From positions 1 to 27,249 of the forward strand of contig HF999800.1 in assembly GCA_000434175.1 (NCBI GenBank): a stretch of 27,249 bases of DNA. Direction: 5' to 3'. Below, one piece after another: positions 1 to 7,036 of the stretch (positions are counted from its first letter, which is position 1; each line of letters opens with the position of its first letter). The position numbers and the translations under genes were made by a program. The notes below the pieces were generated by a model. That model saw only the letters and a program-made list of their open reading frames with translations. It did not search any database and had not been told where the DNA came from. The DNA is from Mycoplasma sp. CAG:611 (GTDB lineage Bacteria > Bacillota_I > Bacilli_A > RF39 > UBA660).

Positions 1-26
1 TAACCACAACCTTATTTTATTAACTA

Positions 27-94
27 TTAACTTTATAACTTAATTATATAAAGCACCCCCCCCGGGTTGTCAATATTTTTTATAAATTTTAACA
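27..94 (-). promoter_or_regulatory. Poly-G-spacer promoter of an off-window surface-gene paralogue
   Basis: On the minus strand a -35 TTGACA (68-73) and a -10 TATAAT (43-48) are separated by 19 bp that include a run of eight G (56-63). The 68 bp match 6171-6238 at 65 positions. An AAGG ribosome-binding-like stretch at 10-13 puts the start codon just past the left edge, so the gene itself is not visible. By analogy with the copy at 6171-6238, it should encode a related camelysin-type surface protein (inference). Confidence 0.75.
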
Positions 95-125
95 TTCAAA
101 AACATTTTTGTATCATATAAAACTT

Positions 126-154
126 AAAAAAGAATCATTTTTTTATGACTCTTT
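126..154 (-). terminator. Intrinsic terminator after the DUF1287 gene
   Basis: The minus strand reads AGAGTCAT, a short A-rich loop, then ATGATTCT followed by a T run. The stem has one G-U pair. It overlaps the stop codon of the DUF1287 gene and separates that gene from the next promoter at 43-73. Confidence 0.65.
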
Positions 155-916
155 AACTTTATTCATTAAATTTTTAATATCTCTATTAAAAGTAAATCTA
201 TAATGGCCTGTTATTTTCATTGGCGTTTCTTCTAAAACATCTTCTTCTTTTTCTTCTTGCTCTTCATCACCATTTTGAATTAAATATGGAATAGCATTTT
301 TATTTCTTTTATCTGATATCATAGCAATATGTTCTGTACCATCAAATACCACGATATCTCCAGGTTGATAACTTATTAAATCATCTAATCCTGATGGTAA
401 TTTTTCTGCATAAGAATCAAAAAATACTTTTTGAGAGCCTACTCTTCGAAAATCAATATTATCATCTCTATATTTTATATCATATCTTTTGTTATCATCT
501 TCTTGGTCTTTTTTTATATCTAATATTATCATTTCTTTTAAATTATATCCTGCTTCTTTTAAAGAATACCATATAAGATCAGTACACACTCCCTCTTTTT
601 CCACTGGAGGATAGCCACCTGCATAATATTTACTTATATATTTAGGGTTAAAAGAAGCATACTTTTTAGCACCATTTAATATATCAGTATAATCATCAAC
701 ACCATCATTATCATAATCATAATTACTTGTAACTGTTACAATACCAAAATCACTATTCGTAAAATAATCATTATTATGTATTTCTACAAGTTTAAATGTT
801 TTTTTAGTTATAAAAGATGATAATACTTCACATAAAATAATAAATAATATAATTAAAACAATTACTCTTATTAATTTAATAAACTGTTTTTTTAATTTTC
901 TTCTTTTCTTAGCCAT
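143..916 (-). CDS. Membrane-anchored DUF1287-family protein (NlpC/P60-like fold)
   Basis: 257 aa. A basic N terminus (MAKKRRKLKK) is followed by one membrane segment (about residues 15-35), so the rest is probably outside the cell. The body matches the DUF1287 pattern as I know it: YYAGGYPP then GVCTD (Cys111), D..IDFRRV (about 152-159), YQPGDIVVF (183-191), HIAMISD (His196) and ITGHYRF near the C terminus. Cys111 and His196 are the likely catalytic pair of a papain-like/NlpC-P60-like hydrolase, perhaps acting on cell-wall peptides (inference). The substrate is unknown for the family. A glutamate-rich stretch (about 218-230) precedes the final motif. The gene starts 9 bp after uvrB and is very likely co-transcribed with it, which does not show a repair role. 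Family call fairly sure; activity unproven. Confidence 0.75.
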   Translation of the reverse strand: MAKKRRKLKKQFIKLIRVIVLIILFIILCEVLSSFITKKTFKLVEIHNNDYFTNSDFGIVTVTSNYDYDNDGVDDYTDILNGAKKYASFNPKYISKYYAGGYPPVEKEGVCTDLIWYSLKEAGYNLKEMIILDIKKDQEDDNKRYDIKYRDDNIDFRRVGSQKVFFDSYAEKLPSGLDDLISYQPGDIVVFDGTEHIAMISDKRNKNAIPYLIQNGDEEQEEKEEDVLEETPMKITGHYRFTFNRDIKNLMNKVKES

Positions 917-925
917 TTACTCCTC

Positions 926-2869
926 CTACTTAGATTTTAATTCAAATAATATATCACGAAGTTCCATTGCTCTTTCAAAATCTAACTTTTTAGCAGCTTC
1001 TTTCATTTCTTTTTCTATATCTTCTATACTTTCTACACTTATTATATCATTTTTATAACTTTTTTCAAGATTTGTCTTATCAACATTTGATATATTATCT
1101 CTAATTTCTTTAATAATTGTTTTAGGAACAATATTATGTTTTTTATTATATTCTTCTTGAATAGATCTTCTTCTTTTAGTTTCTTCCATAGCAAGTTTCA
1201 TACTTTCTGTTATCGTATCAGCATACATAATAACATGCCCGTTAGCATTTCTTGCACATCTTCCCATTGTTTGAATAAGACTTCTTTTACTTCTTAAGAA
1301 TCCTTCTTTATCTGCATCTAAAATAGCTATTAAACTAACTTCAGGAATATCAAGTCCTTCCCTTAAAAGATTAATTCCTACAATACAATCATAAGTTCCA
1401 AGTCTTAATTCTCTTATTATATTTAATCTATCAAGAGATTTAATTTCACTATGAAGATAAGCAACTTTTATATCTAAGTTTTTTAAATATGCTGTTAACT
1501 CTTCAGCCATCCTTATAGTTAAAGTTGTAATCAATACTCTTTCATTTTTAGATATTCTTTCATTTATTTCTCCTACTAAATCATCTATTTGACCTTTTGT
1601 TTTTCTAACTTCAAATGTTGGATCAAGTAAACCAGTTGGTCTTATTATTTGTTCGACATAACTTCCTGCTTGGTCTAATTCATAATCTCCAGGGGTTGCT
1701 GAAACATATATAACTTGATTTATCTTTTTTTCAAATTCTTCAAAATTAAGAGGTCTATTATCTAAAGCACTTGGAAGTCTAAAACCGTAATCAACAAGTG
1801 TTTGTTTTCTTGCTCTGTCACCATTATACATACCACGAACTTGAGGAAGTGTAACATGAGATTCATCTACAACTAAAAGATAATCTTTGGGAAAAAAGTC
1901 CATTAATGTTGTTGGCGTTTCTCCCTTTTTTCTTCCTCCAAGATGCCTTGAGTAATTTTCTATTCCCGTACAAAAACCTGTTTCTAACATCATTTCTATA
2001 TCATAATTAGTTCTTTGCTCGAGTCTTTGAGCTTCAACTAGTTTATTTTCATTATTTAATTCTTCTAATCTTTCTTTTAATTCTTCCTTTATACTAGAAA
2101 CAGCTTTCTTTAATGTTTCTTCACTAGTTACAAAAAAGCTTGCAGGGAAAATAGATATTGTTTTTTTATTAACAAAAACACGACCAGTTACTACATCAAA
2201 TTCACTAATTTTATCTATTTCATCACCAAAAAACTCAATTCTTATTCCTTTATCATGAACTGATGTTGGTATTATTTCAACAACATCTCCATGAACCCTA
2301 AACGAACCTCTTTTAAAATCAATATCATTTCTTTCATAAAGCATATCAACTAATTTTTTTAAAACATAATTTCTATCTATTCCATCTCCTACATTTAAAG
2401 TAAGCATATTTTTTTCATATTCTTCTTTTTCTCCAATACCATATATGCAAGAAACACTAGCCACAACGATAACATCTTTTCTTGATATTAATGCATTTGT
2501 TGCAGAATGTCTAAGTTCATCTATTTCATCATTTATTGAACTGGTTTTATCTATATATGTATCACTTTGAGGAACATAAGCTTCAGGTTGATAATAATCA
2601 TAATATGAAATAAAAAATTCTACCCTATTATTAGGAAAAAGTTCTTTTAATTCCGCATAAAGTTGCCCTGCTAAAGTCTTATTATGTGCAAGTACTAAAG
2701 TAGGTTTATTAACTTCTTTTATAACATTTGCTATTGTAAAAGTTTTCCCTGTTCCTGTTGCTCCAAGTAAAACTTGTTGTTTCTTATTATTTTTAATTCC
2801 TTCGACAAGCTCTTTTATTGCTTCAGGTTGATCTCCACTTGGTTTATAATTACTAACTAATTCAAACAT
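926..2869 (-). CDS. uvrB: UvrABC excision nuclease subunit B
   Basis: 647 aa, full length for the family. UvrB is the damage-verifying helicase-like subunit of nucleotide excision repair. It takes lesions from UvrA2 and positions UvrC. Visible are the Walker A motif GATGTGKT (36-43), the beta-hairpin region rich in Tyr (YYDYYQPEAYVPQSDTYID, about 89-107) that inserts between strands, the DEAD-like VVDESH motif, YVSATPGDYE, helicase motif VI (QTMGRCARN), and the C-terminal UVR domain (DFERAMELRD) that contacts UvrC. AGGAGG lies just before the ATG. No uvrA or uvrC is in the window. The next gene, encoding a DUF1287 protein, follows after 9 bp. An extended -10-like TGTGATAAAC lies about 30 bp upstream, but I see no convincing -35. 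Confidence 0.97.
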   Translation of the reverse strand: MFELVSNYKPSGDQPEAIKELVEGIKNNKKQQVLLGATGTGKTFTIANVIKEVNKPTLVLAHNKTLAGQLYAELKELFPNNRVEFFISYYDYYQPEAYVPQSDTYIDKTSSINDEIDELRHSATNALISRKDVIVVASVSCIYGIGEKEEYEKNMLTLNVGDGIDRNYVLKKLVDMLYERNDIDFKRGSFRVHGDVVEIIPTSVHDKGIRIEFFGDEIDKISEFDVVTGRVFVNKKTISIFPASFFVTSEETLKKAVSSIKEELKERLEELNNENKLVEAQRLEQRTNYDIEMMLETGFCTGIENYSRHLGGRKKGETPTTLMDFFPKDYLLVVDESHVTLPQVRGMYNGDRARKQTLVDYGFRLPSALDNRPLNFEEFEKKINQVIYVSATPGDYELDQAGSYVEQIIRPTGLLDPTFEVRKTKGQIDDLVGEINERISKNERVLITTLTIRMAEELTAYLKNLDIKVAYLHSEIKSLDRLNIIRELRLGTYDCIVGINLLREGLDIPEVSLIAILDADKEGFLRSKRSLIQTMGRCARNANGHVIMYADTITESMKLAMEETKRRRSIQEEYNKKHNIVPKTIIKEIRDNISNVDKTNLEKSYKNDIISVESIEDIEKEMKEAAKKLDFERAMELRDILFELKSK

Positions 2870-2916
2870 AATATTCCTCCTTAACTATTACTAGTTTATC
2901 ACATTTATAAAATAAT

Positions 2917-2941
2917 AAAAAGGAAAATGATTTTCCCTTAT
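2917..2941 (-). terminator. Intrinsic terminator after the glycosyltransferase gene
   Basis: Minus strand: AAGGGAAAA, short loop, TTTTCCTT, then a T-rich run. It lies immediately after the stop codon of the glycosyltransferase gene and before uvrB. Confidence 0.7.
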
Positions 2942-2943
2942 AT

Positions 2944-4122
2944 TTATTTTTTCTTTTTATTAATTAAATCAATATATATTTTATATACATTATTTATTTC
3001 ATCATCCCAATACTTATATAAATCTTTATAAGCATTTTCTTTTACCTTATCGTATAATTCTTTATTGTCTAAAACTTCAATTATTTTAGAAGCATAACTA
3101 TAAAAATCATTATCTGATAAAAAACCATTTACATTATCTATAATTGTAGAAGCTGTTGCTGTATTTTTTAAAAATATACCTGGTGTTTTTTGACAAGCCG
3201 CTTCAATTTGAACGATTGAAGAAGCATCATAAACTGAAGGAAATAAAAATAAATCTGCTCTTTTATAATAATAACTTAAAATCTTTCTATTAATTATTTT
3301 TCCACATAATATTATATCGTTATTAAGATTAAGCTGTTTTATATGTTCTTTTAAAACATCCTCATCTTGTCCCATTCCAACATAAAACATTTTAAATTTT
3401 AAATCAGGTCTTTCTTCTTTTAATATTTTTAAAGCATCAACAATAAATAAAACATTTTTTAATACATTTATCCTACCTACAAATAAGAATACTTTAACAT
3501 CAGGTGTTAAATTATATTTTTTATCAATATAATTATAAGCATGTTTTTCTTCCTTAACAGGTAACATTTCCGTAGCATTATTTAAAACTCTAGGTAATTT
3601 TTTATAATGATATTCTTCATGAAATATTCTTGCAACCTCTTGGTTAACAGCATAACATTCATCACAGTTATTAAATACATCCATTAACCCTTCAACAAGA
3701 TAACTTGCTATATATTCACTTTTTACAATTCTTTTAAAATCTTGTTTAAATTGTGAATGCATAGTACCTATACATGGTATATTTCTTTCTTTAGCATATT
3801 TAACCCCAACTTTACCAAGAGTAAAAGGCGAATGAATATGTACTATATCTAAATTACAACTATTAAGTTTTTTATAAAATTTCATATCAAGTTTAGGTAC
3901 TGGAAGTAAATAATCAAAAAAAGCAGGTTCAAAAGAATTACATCTAATTACTTGATATGGTAATTTACTATCATCATATTTTTTTCTATATTTTGGAGCA
4001 AATACAATAACATTAGCATACTTTACTAATCTTCTTGCATAATTATCAACCACCATAATAACACCATCTGTCATTGGAAAAAATGAATCTACGAAAAGTC
4101 CAATTGTTATTTTTTTATCCAT
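2944..4122 (-). CDS. GT4-family glycosyltransferase (probable diacylglycerol glycosyltransferase type)
   Basis: 392 aa from the ATG at 4120-4122. A GGAGG (4129-4133) stands at good distance from that codon. An upstream in-frame ATG at 4138-4140 would put this ribosome binding site inside the gene, so I reject it. The N-terminal Rossmann half has the glycine-rich acceptor loop (VDSFFPMTDGVIMVV) and DIVHIHSPF. The C-terminal half has LFVGRINVLKN and a donor-site helix (SSIVQIEAACQKTPG). The usual first Glu of the EX7E motif is replaced in this protein (VYDASSIVQIEAA). The layout resembles Firmicutes and Mollicutes enzymes that put glucose on diacylglycerol to make membrane glycolipid. Other acceptors are possible. 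It has its own promoter and terminator. Confidence 0.8.
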   Translation of the reverse strand: MDKKITIGLFVDSFFPMTDGVIMVVDNYARRLVKYANVIVFAPKYRKKYDDSKLPYQVIRCNSFEPAFFDYLLPVPKLDMKFYKKLNSCNLDIVHIHSPFTLGKVGVKYAKERNIPCIGTMHSQFKQDFKRIVKSEYIASYLVEGLMDVFNNCDECYAVNQEVARIFHEEYHYKKLPRVLNNATEMLPVKEEKHAYNYIDKKYNLTPDVKVFLFVGRINVLKNVLFIVDALKILKEERPDLKFKMFYVGMGQDEDVLKEHIKQLNLNNDIILCGKIINRKILSYYYKRADLFLFPSVYDASSIVQIEAACQKTPGIFLKNTATASTIIDNVNGFLSDNDFYSYASKIIEVLDNKELYDKVKENAYKDLYKYWDDEINNVYKIYIDLINKKKK

Positions 4123-4139
4123 AAATATCCTCCAAAACA

Positions 4140-4168
4140 ATTATAGCATTAATACTTTTTTTATACAA
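4140..4168 (-). promoter_or_regulatory. Promoter of the glycosyltransferase gene
   Basis: Minus strand -35 TTGTAT (4163-4168) and -10 TATAAT (4140-4145) with a 17-bp spacer. The 5' leader is short, ending in the GGAGG at 4129-4133. Confidence 0.7.
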
Positions 4169-4170
4169 AT

Positions 4171-4203
4171 AAAAAATACTTCAAATTTTTATTGAAGTAT
4201 TCT
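4171..4203 (-). terminator. Intrinsic terminator of the surface-protein gene
   Basis: Minus strand: AATACTTCAA, A-rich loop, TTGAAGTATT, then a T run. It lies just after the stop codon at 4225. Its presence at the end of the second reading frame fits the two frames being one transcription unit. Confidence 0.75.
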
Positions 4204-4224
4204 TACTTTCTAATTATTAGTAAA

Positions 4225-5694
4225 TTAACACTTGCAAGGTGCCAATACTCCAGATCCATAATATGTTTCATATATTTGTGAACTTATATTACCTTTTGTA
4301 TCTTTTACATATAAATAAAACTTGTTGTTATAATTTTTGTTTCCACCAGCACAACATTTAGTTATAGACTCAAGGTTAGTAGTCCAAGTACAATTATTCA
4401 TATTTGAATCATTTGTCAAAAAACAATACTCTGAAATAGGATAAGTTCCTTGTTTAACAGTTACACTTGGATAATTTTCTTGAACTTCAAATAATGTAAT
4501 TTCAGGAAAAGCAACCTTACCATCAGAAGAAAGTATATATGGATTAGTACTTGTTCCATCTCCATCAATTATTCTAACTTCTGATTTTAAATATAATGTA
4601 GGCCTAACTACAGTTTGAGCCAACGATGCTTGATAAGTACTAACAACAGTTCCATTATCGGCAATATAATGAATACTAGTAGAAGTATTGCTATATTGCG
4701 TTATAGTAGCCTCTAATTTTTTTAAATTAAATAACCAATTTGTATTATTACATATTCTTAAATCATTACTATTATTATAATCATTTAATGCCTTTGTTTC
4801 ACAATTATCACTTGCATATCCATAATCACTTACATACATAAGTCCTAGTCTCCCTACCCAACTATTTGGATTTTTATCATAATAAAACTCATTGCTTTTT
4901 GTATTCTTTATTTTTCTTTCGTAAGAATAAAAATCTACTGATGAATTAAAATTACTATTATTTCCACCACCACCTAAATAATACTTGGTATCTCCTATCA
5001 TATTTTGTGATGTAGTCGACAAAGCATTTAAATATGTTTTATTTAAATATGTATTTAATGAAGCAGGTCTAGCCCAATTATTAAGTGCAGACTTAGCTGG
5101 TTCTGCTATTGCTAAATCTATAAAATTATTTTTATTCTTTTTTTCTAAATATTTAACTTTTAATTTATTTTTATCTTGTAATAACATTAAATTATCATTT
5201 TTGGTATAATTATAAGCAATTGTCCCATCATCCCATTTATACTCTCCTATACTTTGATCTTTTATTAATTTAATTCTATTTTCTATCTTACCTGTTCCAT
5301 CATCAGTTGGAAATACTCCAAGTATCCTCCATGTTTCTCCATTAAATGTTACATAGTTTTTGGGACTTGCTCCCCGATATCTATATTCTATTATATCTTT
5401 ATCATTTCCTATTTGAAGTGTTGTATCTTTTGGATGTGTTATTGTATATAGTCCACTGTTATCTTTATTATTTGTTAATGCTATTAACTTATCTGTTGCA
5501 ATAGTTATATTTTCCATATTCTGTATTCCATTTATTTTTAATGCTAAAAATATTTTTTGTCCTACTAATGCTTCTTTTTCTTCATCTGTTATATCTTTTA
5601 AATCTAACCATATTCTTAATTTATAATTAACACTTTTATCTACATCTAATGTTACTTTATCGCTTCTTCTTCTAAGTCCCCAAAATCTAACCAT
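4225..5694 (-). CDS. 3' part of a split camelysin-like surface protein gene
   Basis: 489-aa open frame. It starts at an ATG inside a repeat and has no visible ribosome binding site, so it is probably not translated alone. The first residues after MVRFWGLRRRS repeat the end of the preceding frame (DKVTLDVDKSVNYKLR.WLD). The sequence then finishes the camelysin-like domain (EALVGQKIFLALKING) and enters an extracellular region with VTFNGETWRILGVF, IKLIKDQSIGEYKWDDGT and VVRPTLYLKSEV. The C terminus is cysteine-rich (CCAGG, PCKC at the very end). No sortase motif or C-terminal membrane segment is seen. Removing one 83-bp repeat period would join it in frame to the upstream frame as one protein of about 615 aa. 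It may be a pseudogene, an OFF phase variant or an assembly error. Confidence 0.65.
   Translation of the reverse strand: MVRFWGLRRRSDKVTLDVDKSVNYKLRIWLDLKDITDEEKEALVGQKIFLALKINGIQNMENITIATDKLIALTNNKDNSGLYTITHPKDTTLQIGNDKDIIEYRYRGASPKNYVTFNGETWRILGVFPTDDGTGKIENRIKLIKDQSIGEYKWDDGTIAYNYTKNDNLMLLQDKNKLKVKYLEKKNKNNFIDLAIAEPAKSALNNWARPASLNTYLNKTYLNALSTTSQNMIGDTKYYLGGGGNNSNFNSSVDFYSYERKIKNTKSNEFYYDKNPNSWVGRLGLMYVSDYGYASDNCETKALNDYNNSNDLRICNNTNWLFNLKKLEATITQYSNTSTSIHYIADNGTVVSTYQASLAQTVVRPTLYLKSEVRIIDGDGTSTNPYILSSDGKVAFPEITLFEVQENYPSVTVKQGTYPISEYCFLTNDSNMNNCTWTTNLESITKCCAGGNKNYNNKFYLYVKDTKGNISSQIYETYYGSGVLAPCKC
5600..5661. repeat. 62-bp direct repeat, copy A (surface gene)
   Basis: Identical to 5683-5744 except for one base (T at 5613, A at 5696). 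The period is 83 bp, with a 21-bp unmatched spacer at 5662-5682. Both copies encode DKVTLDVDKSVNYKLR(I/L)WLD but in different reading frames, because 83 is not a multiple of three. Confidence 0.95.
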
Positions 5695-6155
5695 AATCTT
5701 AATTTATAATTAACACTTTTATCTACATCTAATGTTACTTTATCTATTAATCTATTTACTTCTTTTAAATTTACGATTATTTCTTCACTATTATTTTTTA
5801 ATAATCCTACTTTTATATATTTTTCATTTAATATTGTTCCTGTATAACTTGAATTAGGTTTATCTACTAATGATATTTCATAATCTGTTATTGTATTTCC
5901 TGTATTTTTTATTGTAAATTCATAATATTCTTCTTGTGCCATTCCTTCATAATCTGTTAATTCTTGTAAATTATTTAAAACTATTCCATTTGTACTTTCT
6001 GTTAATGTAAAATTTACTACTCCTGTTTTTATAATATGATTTTTATTTGTATTTATTGTATTTTCATATATTGCAAATGTTGTACCTATTACAATTGATG
6101 TTACTCCTAATAAAGTAAGTAACATTGCTATTTTTCTTTTCATATTTTCTTTCAT
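5652..6155 (-). CDS. 5' part of a split camelysin/TasA-like surface protein gene
   Basis: 167 aa. The start is well supported by AAGGTG (6164-6169) 8 nt upstream and by the poly-G promoter. The N terminus has a basic start, a hydrophobic stretch and a GTTFAIYENT motif (about 24-33). That resembles the SipW-dependent signal region of TasA/CalY (camelysin) proteins. A beta-rich domain follows with TGVVNFTLTE, YEFTIKNTGNTITDYEISLVD and DKVTLDVDKSVNYKLRLWLD. The frame then runs through a 21-bp spacer (FGDLEEEAI) and stops soon after entering the second repeat copy. The product would be a truncated surface or biofilm-matrix-type protein. The remainder of the gene continues in another frame (4225-5694). 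No sipW-like peptidase is in the window. Confidence 0.75.
   Translation of the reverse strand: MKENMKRKIAMLLTLLGVTSIVIGTTFAIYENTINTNKNHIIKTGVVNFTLTESTNGIVLNNLQELTDYEGMAQEEYYEFTIKNTGNTITDYEISLVDKPNSSYTGTILNEKYIKVGLLKNNSEEIIVNLKEVNRLIDKVTLDVDKSVNYKLRLWLDFGDLEEEAIK
5683..5744. repeat. 62-bp direct repeat, copy B (surface gene)
   Basis: Second copy of the repeat at 5600-5661 with 61 of 62 bases the same. Read on the coding (minus) strand this copy comes first and is in frame with the signal peptide. It contains the ATG at 5692-5694 used by the downstream open frame. Confidence 0.95.
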
Positions 6156-6170
6156 AATATCAACACCTTA

Positions 6171-6238
6171 TTAACTTTATAAATTAATTATATAAAACAC
6201 CCCCCCCAGGTTGTCAATATTTTTTATAAATTTTAACA
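6171..6238 (-). promoter_or_regulatory. Poly-G-spacer promoter of the camelysin-like surface gene
   Basis: Minus strand -35 TTGACA (6212-6217) and -10 TATAAT (6187-6192), with a 19-bp spacer that carries eight consecutive G (6200-6207). The 68-bp block matches 27-94 at 65 positions, including the spacer length. A 19-bp spacer is 2 bp longer than optimal, so loss or gain of G by strand slippage should alter promoter strength. Similar homopolymer-in-spacer switches are known from Neisseria porA/opc and Mycoplasma hyorhinis vlp genes. The switching here is inference. Confidence 0.8.
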
Positions 6239-6261
6239 AACTTTTTAAGGGTATTTTATTA

Positions 6262-6290
6262 TAAAAAAAAGAACAGGGTTTTCCCTATTC
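6262..6290 (-). terminator. Intrinsic terminator of hpf
   Basis: Minus strand: GAATAGGG, AAAA loop, CCCTGTTC, then eight T. It overlaps the 3' end of the hpf coding region. Confidence 0.85.
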
Positions 6291-6815
6291 TTCTTCAATT
6301 AATCCATAATCATTATTTTTTCTTCGATAAAGAACTGATATTTTACCATCTTTATCAATGTTTTTAAATACATAGAAATCATGTCCTAAAAGTTCCATTT
6401 GTAAAATTGCTTCTTCTTCATCCATTGGTTTTAATTCTACTTGTTTTCTTCTAACAATTTTATTTGCGTTTTCTTCATCTTTTTCATCAAAACTCATAAA
6501 GTCAAAGTCTATTCTACTTTTAACTTGTTTATTTTCAAGTCTTGTTTTATTTTTCCTTATTTGTCTTTCTAACTTATCAACTGCAGTATCTACAACTGCA
6601 TAAAAGTCATCTCCTACTTCTTCTACTCTTAAAGTAAAATTCTTAAGAGGTATAGTTACTTCAAGTTTTTGTTTAATACCATTTATTTTAAATAATAAAT
6701 TAGCATTAACATCACTATCTTTAACATATTTAGATAATCTTTCTAATTTCTCCTTTGCATAAGATTTCATTGCATCAGTTATTTCTAACTTTTCTCCACG
6801 AATGTATATATTCAT
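6285..6815 (-). CDS. hpf: Ribosome hibernation promoting factor, long form
   Basis: 176 aa, the length of long HPF of Firmicutes. It binds the decoding and mRNA channel of 70S ribosomes in resting cells and, through its C-terminal domain, pairs two ribosomes into inactive 100S dimers. The N-terminal domain (about 1-100) shows MNIYIRGEKLEITDAMKSYA and DDFYAVVDTAVDKLERQI. The C-terminal dimerisation domain (about 120-176) shows VRRKQVELKPMDEEEAILQME, LGHDFYVFKN and VLYRR. A strong GGGAGGG site precedes the ATG. A TATAAT is about 25 bp upstream of the start codon, right after the hairpin at 6843-6885. I see no good -35 for it. Confidence 0.95.
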   Translation of the reverse strand: MNIYIRGEKLEITDAMKSYAKEKLERLSKYVKDSDVNANLLFKINGIKQKLEVTIPLKNFTLRVEEVGDDFYAVVDTAVDKLERQIRKNKTRLENKQVKSRIDFDFMSFDEKDEENANKIVRRKQVELKPMDEEEAILQMELLGHDFYVFKNIDKDGKISVLYRRKNNDYGLIEEE

Positions 6816-6842
6816 AACATCCCTCCCTATTTTTATTATATC

Positions 6843-6885
6843 AAAAAATTTGAAAAATAACTATTGTTATGATTCAAATTTTTTT
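6843..6885 (-). terminator. Long hairpin with T run, between the two-component genes and hpf
   Basis: A 12-bp outer stem (AAAAAATTTGAA / TTCAAATTTTTT) encloses an inner ATAAC/GTTAT stem and ends in T on both strands. It probably ends transcripts coming from the two-component operon and from the non-coding promoter at 6987-7016. The hpf -10 lies directly behind it. Confidence 0.65.
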
Positions 6886-6980
6886 GCGTTTATTATATTA
6901 TATGTAAAGAATTATAAAATACTTTGTGTTTGTTTTTGTTTGTTTTATTTTTAATTAATTTTTAAATTATCCTCCTTTCA
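6843..6980 (-). ncRNA. Possible small non-coding transcript after the histidine kinase gene
   Basis: A promoter-like unit (6987-7016) is followed by an AGGAGG (6971-6976) with no ATG, GTG or TTG opening a frame at usable distance, then an A-rich stretch and the hairpin at 6843-6885. I see no open frame of any size after the ribosome-binding-like site. Either an RNA of about 140 nt is made, or this is the decayed start of a lost gene, or it is only the distal leader of hpf. Existence of the RNA is inference. Confidence 0.3.
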
Positions 6981-6986
6981 CTATTA

Positions 6987-7016
6987 ATATTAAACAAGTT
7001 TTGTGAAATCTATATG
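6987..7016 (-). promoter_or_regulatory. Second copy of the response-regulator box with a -10
   Basis: Minus strand box CATATAGATTTCACA (7002-7016) lies 18 bp (from CATATA) before a -10-like TAATAT (6987-6992). The box matches that of the response-regulator promoter at 16 of 17 positions (7000-7016 versus 9114-9130), and the distance from box to -10 is the same in both. Confidence 0.45.
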
Positions 7017-7036
7017 AAGATAATTTAAATTTTTTA

